From positions 15,191,399 through 15,255,398 of the forward strand of contig CM029129.1 of NCBI GenBank assembly GCA_016859345.1: 64,000 nt of DNA, read 5' to 3'. The translations under genes and the position numbers were made by a program. The notes beneath the pieces were generated by a model. It searched no databases, was not told the origin of the DNA, and was given only the letters and a program-made list of their open reading frames with translations. This stretch comes from Istiophorus platypterus. Its lineage: Eukaryota > Chordata > Actinopteri > Istiophoriformes > Istiophoridae. Positions 1 through 10,905 of this stretch are shown here, in pieces (within the stretch, counting starts at the first letter, position 1; every line of letters starts with the position of its first letter).

Positions 1-100
1 CAAGCATTGTTTACAGTAATGTATGTCACGCTCAAAGCTTTGATGATATCTGTAATGTGAACTCTTTATCCTGTTTACTTTCCCCAACAAACAAAATCAG
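1..100 (+). other. gabra1: 3' end of last gabra1 intron
   Basis: Non-coding sequence running into a pyrimidine-containing tract and an AG acceptor at 99-100. The acceptor is inferred because the reading frame that starts at 101 matches the end of the alpha1 M3-M4 loop. The pyrimidine tract is interrupted by an A-rich stretch just before the AG, so the exact acceptor is likely but not certain. Confidence 0.6.
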
Positions 101-421
101 CAAAAGAAGAAGAAGGAGTCTCTCCTCAAGAAGAACAACACCACAGCCTACCCAGCTGCCACTGCTACAGCCTTCGCCCCCAATATTGCCAGGGACCCTG
201 GATTGGCCACTATTGCCAAAAGCGCACCACCACCCCCAACTGAGCCCAAGGAGGAGCCAAAGCCCAAGCCTCCAGAGGCCAAGAAAACCTTTAACAGTGT
301 GAGCAAGATAGACAGGATTGCCAGAATAGCCTTCCCTCTGCTCTTTGGAACCTTTAACTTGGTCTACTGGGCAACTTACTTGAATAAGAAGCCCAAACTG
401 CAGGGGGTCAATCCACACTAA
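101..421 (+). CDS. gabra1: GABA-A receptor subunit alpha-1, last coding exon (partial gene)
   Basis: This exon encodes the last 106 residues of a GABA-A receptor alpha subunit, a ligand-gated chloride channel subunit in the neuronal plasma membrane. It starts with a Lys-rich stretch, passes through KKNNT, the DPGLATIAKSA block and a Pro/Lys/Glu-rich segment, and then enters KKTFNSVSKIDR. The fourth membrane helix (AFPLLFGTFNLVYWATYL) follows, with a short polar tail before TAA at 419-421. The ATIAKSA and TFNSVSKIDR blocks are typical of alpha1, and the gamma2 gene downstream on the same strand matches the known alpha1-gamma2 gene order. Compared with mammalian alpha1 as I recall it, the loop has a four-proline run after AKSA and lacks one Gly before DPG. 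The rest of the gene lies upstream of the window. Alpha1 over alpha2, alpha3 or alpha5 rests on these motifs plus synteny. Confidence 0.93.
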   Translation, partial: QKKKKESLLKKNNTTAYPAATATAFAPNIARDPGLATIAKSAPPPPTEPKEEPKPKPPEAKKTFNSVSKIDRIARIAFPLLFGTFNLVYWATYLNKKPKLQGVNPH

Positions 422-783
422 TCAATGTTTCATTCCTTTTAAATTATAACTGTAATTATTTCATTTTCTTTCTTATTCCTCTTAAAAAAAAAAAAAAGGT
501 GTTTATTTTCAGACAAACATGGTGTCCATGCTGGTTTGAATTCCCAGTTGTTGCATTGCTTCTATGTTTACCTAAATTTTGAAGATTTTGAAAAAAACAA
601 TAGAGATAAAAAGAATGATAACAATAGAGACTTTTGAAAGGGTGTTGTTCAGGTCCAGGATGATGCTACTAAGAAAATGCTAATATAAATATATAGCCAA
701 GAGAATGCTATTCTACAACTGCACATAGCCCAAACTTGTTAAGGGGCTTTTGTTTCTATGTTTGTGTTCTTATTTTTTTGTTT

Positions 784-2320
784 TTTGTTTGTTTTTATAT
801 TTTATTCAAACATGGTATCACAAACACGGTAAAAGCCACTGTATATGCATGGGCAAGGCATCTCATTATTTATGTTTATTTATTTGAAATACAGATCAAC
901 ATTGACAAATGGCTTAGTTTGTTTGATATCAACAGCAAAATGCTACGCTCAGTCTCTATCAAAATATTTTCCATTCTCTGTAGATGTTTTATGAGATTAA
1001 TTATGTCATTCTTCAAAATATGTTAGGGTTTCTGCAATAGCAATAAAACATGTCTCAGCGGACACACCATTTATTTAGGGATCAAAAAAATACAAAAATT
1101 CAATCATCTCTGTGTTCTGCATTCAAAAATATTAATTTTCGTTCACAGCATTGTAAATATTATCAAGTGTTAGAGATGTCAATATTATGTTTCAGCTTTG
1201 CAAAATGTAAGTAAACGGTATGTTAATTGAATACATGGAAAAGTAAACTTTTTTATTTAATTTATTTTTGTTTGGTTTATGATACTTTCTACAAAAAGAG
1301 TATATACTGGTCTAATTCACGCTTAAGTGACTGTTTCTCACCAAGTTAGTGTTCCATTCAAAGCTGCTTTCACGATGAAGTAAAATATTGTTCAAATGTG
1401 TGTTTGTGTACACACTGACGGCAACAACAGCAACAACATCAACGGTGTAAACTGAGATTGACTAGTTATGAGTAAGAATGTAAAGTCATTTCAAATCCTG
1501 GAGTGCAATTTACATTTAGAATTAAAACACTCATTATTTACTTAATTTGTTTGTTTTTATATTTTATTCAAACATGGTATCACAAACACGGTAAAAGCCA
1601 CTGTATATGCATGGGCAAGGCATCTCATTATTTATGTTTATTTATTTGAAATACAGATCAACATTGACAAATGGCTTAGTTTGTTTGATATCAACAGCAA
1701 AATGCTACGCTCAGTCTCTATCAAAATATTTTCCATTCTCTGTAGATGTTTTATGAGATTAATTATGTCATTCTTCAAAATATGTTAGGGTTTCTGCAAT
1801 AGCAATAAAACATGTCTCAGCGGACACACCATTTATTTAGGGATCAAAAAAATACAAAAATTCAATCATCTCTGTGTTCTGCATTCAAAAATATTAATTT
1901 TCGTTCACAGCATTGTAAATATTATCAAGTGTTAGAGATGTCAATATTATGTTTCAGCTTTGCAAAATGTAAGTAAACGGTATGTTAATTGAATACATGG
2001 AAAAGTAAACTTTTTTATTTAATTTATTTTTGTTTGGTTTATGATACTTTCTACAAAAAGAGTATATACTGGTCTAATTCACGCTTAAGTGACTGTTTCT
2101 CACCAAGTTAGTGTTCCATTCAAAGCTGCTTTCACGATGAAGTAAAATATTGTTCAAATGTGTGTTTGTGTACACACTGACGGCAACAACAGCAACAACA
2201 TCAACGGTGTAAACTGAGATTGACTAGTTATGAGTAAGAATGTAAAGTCATTTCAAATCCTGGAGTGCAATTTACATTTAGAATTAAAACACTCATTATT
2301 TACTTAATTTGTTTGTTTTT
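784..2320 (+). repeat. 762-bp perfect head-to-tail tandem duplication
   Basis: Copy 1 spans 784-1545 and copy 2 spans 1546-2307, followed by a 13-base start of a third copy (2308-2320). Reading the two copies side by side I find no mismatch or indel over the 762-bp period. The junction homology is the 13-base T/G string TTTGTTTGTTTTT, present at the start, middle and end. The unit is ordinary AT-rich 3' flank and includes one AATAAA. It encodes nothing supportable. Either a very recent duplication or an assembly artefact would look like this. Confidence 0.95.
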
Positions 2321-2529
2321 TGCGCTTTTGATTACTTATGATGGGGCCTCGTTTGCCAAAAACGCCATTTATGACAAAGTACATTTAGCATCCCTTAAAG
2401 ACAGGTGGGGCACATTGAGAAGGAGGAGAAGTGCCTTTTCCAATTTCAGAGTTGAAGCTTATACTTTGTTGATTGATGGCGCGTCTGTATTTTCCATCCC
2501 ACTGTGTCCCCTGACCCTGTTTGCCATAG

Positions 2530-2547
2530 CCCCCCCCCCCCCCCCCC
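2530..2547 (+). repeat. poly-C run (about 18 C)
   Basis: Uninterrupted cytosine homopolymer in the gabra1 3' flank. The length is likely variable and prone to sequencing error. Confidence 0.9.
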
Positions 2548-5214
2548 ATCTCCCTTCAGCTGAAAATTGAGACATAACACTCAGAAAGTACCAGCTACAC
2601 TGCCTTCAGTATCACATGCCCGTTTGGACTCATTTGTTGCTGCTTGTTGGTGAGCAACAGCGAGAGACAGGGACAGAGACAGAAAGAGACAAAGAGAGAA
2701 AGGAGACGTTGAGTTGGGGTGGCATTGTAATCTTACTTTAGCCGGCGCTGTGTTTCGCACAGAGGACTTGTCTTGTAGTTCTACGATAGTGACGAAGATG
2801 AATATATTTTTGTAGCATGATGTCAATCCCTCTTCCGAGAAAAAAAACAACAGAAACTTACGCAAATGTGAAAAGAATGCTTTTGTTTTTTGTCTTGAAC
2901 ATTGCTTGCTCTTTTTTCGTTCAACTTAGGAAAAAAAAAAGACACACACTTTAGGTAAATGCTATTTCACTGATGTGGCACGTTAAGGTTTCTGAACAGT
3001 CCATTTTAAATTATGTTAATGTAGCAATATTAATTAGCAAGGGCTTTTCTTAGGACCTGAGCCTGACACTCAGTCTGGGGGTGATATCCATTGTAGCTTT
3101 ACATAGACCCCTCCTTCTTGTAGTTTCATCCGTATGCTGTACATAAAATCAAGGAAATATATAGATTTGGTCAAAGATAACATTGCATTGTGTGTTCATC
3201 TGGAGTTCTTAAGCCTTTGAGTCCCACTCTAACTTGGTTCCACGAAATCTCCACACTTTGCGTTGGACAGTGGGGGTATATTTTATTGCTTTATAGGTTC
3301 TGGTTGTGTTTTCTTTGAATATGTTTTACAGGTCACTGAACAGGCCAAAAGGCATGTAAGGACTCTCTGTGTGTTTGTGCGCTGAGGTGAGGAGATCACT
3401 CTATCGCCAGAGGGAAACGAAAGAGACATTGGTGGTTGTTGCTATTGTTATTATTTGCATTATCATTATGACCGATTCTGAACCTATCCCCCAATGGCAG
3501 ACGTCTTTGCCAGCACACGCAAGCAGTCTACTGTTCACAGCCACTTAACCTACAAGCAGAGGGTCAAGGAACTGTAAAGTTCAGAGTTAAGAGTTGTATA
3601 AAGATATTTGAATTCTAAACTATTGTATGTATGTTTATTATCATGAAGAAAAAAATATATATATACATATGTAAAATACATAATGCATACAGTATTTGAT
3701 TCTATTATTGAAGATATTAGCTAAGATGATTATGAATATTGTTTGTATTATCAACCTATTGTTATGCATTTTGCACATTTAGAAGAACAATAACATTACA
3801 TTTACGTAGTCAGCTTTGTGCTATGCAAGGACAGCTTTGACCCACATCATCGACCTCCTCTCCCTGACCATTGTGTTTCAGACTTTCAAGCTATTATACA
3901 AAAAGAAATTATTTAAAAAAAAAAAAAAAAGGCTTGGCTTTTATATCAGCTGTGCAAACCATTAGCTCTTTTTTCAACCATGGCTATACAGGGTGACATC
4001 GAAGAAAACAGTGGATTATCTCATTTGTTTGCGCTTTGGATTTTTGTTTTTGGTTGAAGGGAAAATGGCTTTCATTGTTGATTGCACTTTTTCTCCAGAG
4101 ACATGCAATAAAGTGACTGAACTGTCAAAAACAGGAGCAAAACTGAAACAAGATAACCTTGTTAGTAATATATCTGTTCACTCCTTGACGTTGTTTGTCA
4201 TTACAAAAATGGAGGCAGGTGAAATGTTATTTTGCTAAATGGATCATTTTGTTTATTCTGCTTTCCAAAGCTCAATGATATTACAGAGATTGCCAGAGAG
4301 TTTTGACTTTGACTAGAGAAAAATTAATTTTGTACAAATTTCTGCTGGGAATATACAGGATAAGCCCCTATCTTGTACTCCAAGCACGATCAAAAATGCT
4401 CTAGACCATTTACAAATATTTTGAGCAAGGTCTGGTTTTTCCTACACTTAATGCTCCGGAGAGAGGGAATGTGAAAAATGAGGCACAGTGCAATCATGAG
4501 CTTCCAACTTTAACCTTCACACTCATATGCAGAGCATACATGTAAATATTGCATTTGTAGGCACATCAGTCGTTTCTTTCATTATGTTTGATGCAAGGTC
4601 CATTGCAGTTCTCAGCAGCACTTGCTTTTCAACACAGAGTTTTTGGTTATTCCTAGATACCTACTGGAGTTTTTTCTTGTATTTTTATCAAGCAAAATAT
4701 GTTCTGATTTTCACTGAAATGTAAAAAAAAAAATAATTTTCTAAAGCACAAGTTGATTAGGGTAAGAGAAATTTGAGTGAACTATATACATATGGACATC
4801 AACATCGACATGCATACACTTTCACAATGCACACAAACACACCGCATACTGTACACAGGAATGTTAGTAGTTCAGTGATACTTACAAAAGGTTCTGATGG
4901 ATGTAGATGAAATGGTGAACCTTCTGTAAATGTTTTCTTTTGTTTCCTTTGGTTATGATATGGCCCTGTAGAATCTGATTCTCTGCATTAGTCTTTAAAT
5001 AAAAAGAAAACAAATGAAAATCATGGCTATCCCTCTGTCCTTGTGCTCGGGTTGACCAGACAAAGATGACGACGCATTTCTTTGTCAGGTCAGTTTGAAG
5101 TATATCACAAGCAGTAAACATGGAAATCATATGTAAAATTAAGTGTGGATTTGCAATGTGTGTCACTTTTGAGTTTTAAGACAGCACGCGTTATATTTTG
5201 AAACCTGGTGCTGA

Positions 5215-5580
5215 TCTCCCCCTCAGGATGAACTGTAACCACTTCGGTGATTCCTTAAATTTTCATCCGGTGTCATCATTGGTGTACGACTGAATACTTC
5301 AATAATTAATGAAATTCCCATCAAGCTCCGTGGTACTTTGTGTTTACTACCAATTGGCAAATGTTAGCATGCGAACACCTTTAAATGTTAACATGCAAAA
5401 GTGGTCAACATTATACCTGCCCAACATCCGCATGTTAGTGTTGTCATTTTGTGCATGTTAGCATGTTGACGTTAGTATTTAGCCTGAGGTAACTGTGAGT
5501 CAAAGTACAGTCTGAAGTCTGAGGTTTGCCCAAAGGATGTTGGTTAGATGACTGCACATGCCAGGGCCCTTATGACTAAA
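5215..5580 (+). repeat. decayed teleost interspersed repeat with ATGTTAGCATG motif
   Basis: The stretch contains repeated ATGTTAGCATG-like words (about 5363, 5387, 5432 and 5456), a TGACGTTAGTATTTAGC block, and upstream AAATTTTCATCC and TACTTTGTGTTTA blocks. The order matches an interspersed element I remember from many spiny-rayed fish genomes. The copy is clearly diverged and the ends are approximate. I do not assign a family name. Confidence 0.65.
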
Positions 5581-6540
5581 GAAGACAACTGACCTAACTC
5601 AGAATTTTAACCCAACACCCCTAAGCCTAGCAGCCTCCATCCAACTTTGTAAAGAGTTTGTTTTGTTTTTTTGTTTTTGTTTATTTGACAGCAATGGTAA
5701 AGATTTGGACAGGAAATATGGGGGGAGAGAGAGGGGCGTCGCATGCTGATGACACACAACGGCTGAGAGTCAAATTGTGGACATTGGTTATGCGGTATGC
5801 GCCTTCACAGTTTGGCTACTGGAACGCAATTCTGAATCAGCCAACTTTTTTTTAAATCAGTGCAGTTTCTTTTCAAACCACATACTAATGCACCATGTTA
5901 CATTAGTTGTTTTGGTTTTTCACTGTAAATCAGTCACACTTAAATCTTTTGATCCATGTTTTTGCTCCAAACTATCCATATTTGGGTTTTTCGGGGTTTT
6001 TTTTTTCAAACTTCCACAAAAAGTTTTGCCCGACATTCTAATAATGTATTTGGAGGATTCTTTATTATTTGTGGTTTAAATAAAGAAATATTGTTGCAGT
6101 TCGCTTGTTACAGGCAATTGCTGTAAAAAATGTTATGTCCTTTGCACCAGTAATGTCTTGCAAAAAACTTCCACTCATTATAGAACAGGCATAAAGCAAA
6201 GGTAGAACATAGGAAAGCAATATCATTATTAATATTATTACATGTCTTATTAGTGGCAGGCACAGTGGTAGAAGTTGATTTATGTTGCAGTAATTGGCTG
6301 ATGCCTGTCTTCAAGCCACAAAAAGGCAGTCCAAACATCTGTCAACTGACATCTGTATTTCGTTCCTCATCCCTTTTCTCCTCACTCTTACTCCTCTTCT
6401 GTTGCTGCCTCTCAAGCCTCCACCTTATCCTCGTCTTCTCCCACCCTGCCATGAGACTTCAGGTGCAGGGGAACGTGCGCTTCTTCCTTAAAAGCATGTG
6501 AGCTGCCAAGCCCTGAGACAGTTATGTAATAAAGCTGCTT

Positions 6541-9500
6541 CTCGCTGGCAGACGAGCAGGGAGCGGAGGCTTTTTCTCATTCTCTCTGCCTGGGTCTCCT
6601 CCTCTTCCCTCTCTCTCTGTCTGTCACTTTTACCCTCATAGGCATAGATTTGGGTTGGATTGGGGGGGGGCATGTCCCACTCAATCTTAGGAACAGGACA
6701 AATTGTATTCCAATAGTGTCCACTTCAAAGACATATGCAGTATATGTTATGTCCCTTGATATGCATTTTTTAGACACATTTGAATATCACAAAAGCATTG
6801 TGTGGATGACTACTGTCAGAAGTACAAAAACACCTTTCCCTTTTAAGAAGAAAGTCTTTCTCCTTGTCTCCTAGTTTTCCTTGAAACTCCATTCAGAAGG
6901 GGATTGAAAGGTCTGCCCATGAATTGTGTTTTTGCAGGAATGAATGTAAATTCTACCAATCCGCAGGGGCTTGCAGCTCTGTCAAAGTGTAGCAAAAGCT
7001 GGACAAAAAAAGGCAAATCAGAAAAATGCTTACCGATGATCAACCTTCTTAATACAAAATAATCCAACTCCAAATAATAATACATGGATTAAAAAAGAAA
7101 AGAATCAAATGTCAACTTAAAAAAAAAGCAGCTTCCTATGTTGGTGAAGTAAAAGGGAGTTGGTAGCTTTCTCATGCGGACACTTTTACTGTAGGCCCAG
7201 TTAACACTCATCATTTCTCCTATCAAGGTAGAATACAGATGCTATTTGTTAGATTTGTTGAGTCTTAGCCGTATATGTGCATCCCTGGTGGCCCAATCAT
7301 TGATCTGATCGCATCCATCTATTGTTTTTCCAGGGCTATATGCAAATCGGTGTAGGCTGTACTCTGATTCCAGTAGGTGTTGATGAATGACCTGAAGCTT
7401 TTTGGTAATGGCTACGGAAACGCCAAAAGATTGACTTGTCTCAAAACAGTTTGGATTCCTGCGAGCTAGCGAATAATTAGGAAAGTGACAGTTGTTTGGA
7501 AAATATTTATCATATGCACCATAGATGAGAAGCTCTTTTTTTTGTTTTTGTTTTAATTTGTAATTTTTTAAAAAAAATTTTATTCATTTACTTATCTTTT
7601 GCCTCGACTCAAAAGTTGCCTTTTGAATCTATAGTGAAACAAAGCTCCAAACTTTTCAGAGCCACTCATTAGGCAATGGCCATTTGATACTCAAAGGATA
7701 GGTTGATCAAACAACAATTAAATCCTTCACTGATTTTTGCTGATTAAATGAGGAAAATGTTTGTTGAATTTCTGATAATATTGCTCTAAAATAAATAATA
7801 TACCGATAAAAGTGAAATTTATTGCGTAAATCTCTGTTTCTTGTTTAGGTTTATATTCTACTCACAGAGATAATGGAGGCTTCAGATTAGCGAAAGGGGA
7901 GCAAGGAGTCACTCTCTCTGTTTCACACATATCCCAGGTACCTTGTGCCACATCCAATTCTCCAGGCTCTAAATTCCCAAGCTCTAGCCACATCAGGGAC
8001 TCACATCCCCTGAGATTTCTATTAGTTCTCTCTCTGGTGCTCGTTTTTCTGTCCCTTTGCTTCAGCATCTCACTCTCTTCCATTGCCTGCTGTCTCTCTT
8101 TCCTCAATTACCCTTTGGAAGACTGCAGATTACTTGGCCAGGTATCAGGATCCATGATTTGTTTTTCTCCTTCGGTTGAAATGAATAAATGAATACGAAA
8201 ACAGTGAGGAAAACACAATTGGAGCAAAAGATAATTACTTTACGTCCTGCATCCACTGAAAGTAAATGCTTCTGTTGTAAATGTTCTGAGCCCAAGGACA
8301 GCATTGGGTTTTTTTTAACAAAATTTTTTATATGTACATGTGCTGCAATATGTTTATGTAAACTAGAAACTCCCTCACCCTAATATGTTTTTTTTTTTCC
8401 TTTTCTCCAGGGTGGTTATTTTATAAAAACTCAAATCAGCAATCTATTTTCCTCAACAGAGCTTAAAGGGTAAATATTGGGTTGGAATCAAGGCATCCTA
8501 TTGCACTGTGAATTCCATCCACTGGCAAAAGCTCTCCGTGAGTAGAATCTAGGGTAAAAAATAAATGTCCAGTCCATAACAGTGAAAAGTTAGGCAGTAA
8601 TGTGAGGTAGTGTTAGGACAACAGGCCTTTTTAGCAATCTGTTTATGGTGACTCAGTGAGACAGGCTGGTATTAGGAGGAGCACTTTGCAGTATTTTGGT
8701 GTGTCTGTCCAAGTGTTGTAACCTATAGTGATGGAATCTAACAACAACTGTACCTAAGTAGAATCTTGAGATACTTAACTAGAGGCTTCTTATTTCATAC
8801 TAGTTACATACATATCTAGATTATGTTTTTTGAATACAGGCCTTAAATGGTGGTATTGAAATTTTCAACTAAAACAGTAAGAACAGATTTTTTTTTTTCC
8901 CCACTTATAATCATCTTATAAAGTTATTGTGAAGAACATGTCACTACATCCAGCAGACAGAGGGCAGAATTAGCATTTATTTGGAGTCCCGATTCTGTCC
9001 ACCCAAATGAAGGCAAGTCCAAGATTTACTCCCTTTTTATCTCAATTTTGGTTTCCACCAATTGTTGTCTGTCTCTTGATCTGCTAAATGCTCCGCTGCC
9101 ACCTTGCTGCTAACTCTGACAGTGTGTAGTGATGGGAAGAGAGCATGGACTGGTTTTATCAGAGCCTTTTCACTTAAAACACTCTGCCTGCTGAGGCTGG
9201 AAGTGAGGTTGATGAAAGCAAGAGGAGTGGACCAGAACAGTGACGCTGCAGGCTCTACAACAAAAACAATGAGCTGAAAGACAAGAAAACAATTTGTAGA
9301 GCTGAGGGGAACTGCAATGCAGAGTAGAAATATTACGTAGAAACATTTCTGTGACTCTTCACATTACACATGGCCAAGTGATCAATTTTTAGTATAGAAA
9401 TATTATTTAGTAAACATTTAAGCCGAGAGTCTGAATAATTCTTCTTATGACTCTTCCTTTAAGTCCGTTATATTTTTTTCTTTTTATAACACAAGGGCAT

Positions 9501-10490
9501 ACGATACCAAAATAAATGCTCATCTGCACTGCTGCAGGGAGAAAAGTAACAGTTCTACAATGTGACAAGTGAAATTATCACATCCATCAAACACTTCCGA
9601 TTTGACCTCCTGTGCCGGGTTTTCTGTTTTTAACGTTCAACCCCAAAGTGAACTCCAGAACTGTGCTTTGTTCATTTCAGCCTCACTGGACAATGGCCCA
9701 GTTTCCCTGAGGAGCGCTGTCGCACTGCATGAGATTTCCACAAATTACCAAGATACAAAGCAAGCCCCATATGATGAAAGTATCAACCTCAAATGTGCTT
9801 TGATGCAAATGCTTAAAAAAAAATGAGTTCCTCTTGGGGGATGCTACCATTTGCAGCCATAATGTTGCCCGGAACAAAGAAAATGACTTGCTAAACTTCT
9901 AAAAATTCTTTTCTAAGCAGAGCGATGCAGACTTTAGCCCACAAGCTGTTCTTTTGCAATAAAGATAATGTTACTCATATACCACAACATTTGCAGAGCC
10001 ACCACAGTGACAGGTTACCTAAATGAGCTAGTCGTTAAGTCACGGGTGAATGCTGCAGAACACTGGGCATCAGCTAATGATGGTGGATGCAGCCAAAGGC
10101 AAGACTCGTCAGTCAGGAGGAAAGACTGGGTGACGGTCGGCATAACAATGGGGCATATTCTCTAGGCCATCATGACATCATCAGCATATTGTCTTTCCTC
10201 ACACAGTTCTCATGAGAACACAAGCTTCTTCTTTTGTCTTCTCCCTTTCTATCTTCACATTTTTATTTACTGTCTTGAACTCCGGTGATTCCTAGGCCTT
10301 ATCTCTGGTGTTTTTTTTTCCTCGTCTCTTACGTTGTTTTGAAGCTGACATCCAGGATCGGTTTGACCACCGAACGACCGATCTCCTATTCAACCACCCC
10401 ATCAGTTCTGACTGAAGCTGATGTTTCGTTACTCCGGTCTCCTGGAGGAGTGATCTTGTGTCAAGATAGAAATGAGTTACGGCAGATGGC
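6541..10490. other. intergenic region, no gene seen
   Basis: Between gabra1 and gabrg2. Open frames here are short, lack recognisable protein features and often lie in low-complexity CT-rich DNA (6360-6640). A nine-base G run lies near 6662. Apart from the repeat relic at about 8725-8850, I see nothing I can name. Confidence 0.6.
8725..8850 (-). repeat. decayed teleost repeat, reverse orientation
   Basis: The opening words (AGTGATGGAATCTAAC, then short TACC/AAGTAGAA/TTGAGATACTTAACT words) resemble, in reverse complement, the common fish element that ends in ATTCCACCACTG and contains runs of AAGTAC/CTTGAGTA. A better copy in the opposite orientation is at about 61,880-62,055. Divergence is high, so boundaries are approximate. 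Confidence 0.45.
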
Positions 10491-10499
10491 AAGCACAAG

Positions 10500-10905
10500 T
10501 AACTAAAAGTGAAATGAGGAGCAAGGAATAAGGACCCAGAGTATGTGTGTGTGTGTGGGTTGGGAGTTGGTGGACATAAGACGACAGACTGATGGAGAAC
10601 AAGAAATGATCAACAAGGATGAGTTGAGGTCCAGAGGCAAAAAATGTCAGAGAAGAAAGTAAGAATGAGGGAAAATGGGAAGCAGAAAGATGATAGGAGG
10701 AAAACGGAAAATTCAGGGATAATGACAATGGAAAGTGAAGTAGAAGAGCGGTTGTGGAAAGGAATATACTAATATGGAAGGAGTCAGTCCAGAGAAAAAA
10801 AATCATCCAGGGAGGAGAAAAAGATGACAATGAGGATGAGTCGAGAGAAGAGCACAGAAAACCCCGAAAATTATCAAAGGTTAGAGAACTGAGAGTAGAG
10901 ATCTC
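10500..10905 (+). repeat. purine-rich low-complexity block
   Basis: About 400 bases in which the plus strand is dominated by A and G, with many GAA, GGA and GAG words and few pyrimidine runs. The bias keeps a 145-codon frame open on the minus strand (10,477-10,914), but its product is Ser/Leu/Phe-rich low-complexity sequence and I do not call it a gene. Confidence 0.6.

Larger units (their letters stand above)
422..6540 (+). other. gabra1 3' UTR and flank with candidate polyadenylation signals
   Basis: AT-rich DNA after the gabra1 stop with no supportable coding potential. Exact AATAAA hexamers in the sense direction lie at 1042-1047, 1804-1809 (the copy of the first in the tandem duplication), 4107-4112, 6079-6084 and 6528-6533. 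The first could end a 3' UTR of about 0.65 kb. Alpha1 transcripts in mammals have longer 3' UTRs, so later sites may also be used. Which signal is functional cannot be decided from sequence alone. Confidence 0.45.

Noticed and set aside
736..1026. 96-codon plus-strand frame after gabra1
   Set aside because: AT-rich, hydrophobic by composition, mostly inside the first copy of the tandem duplication, without homology that I can recognise.
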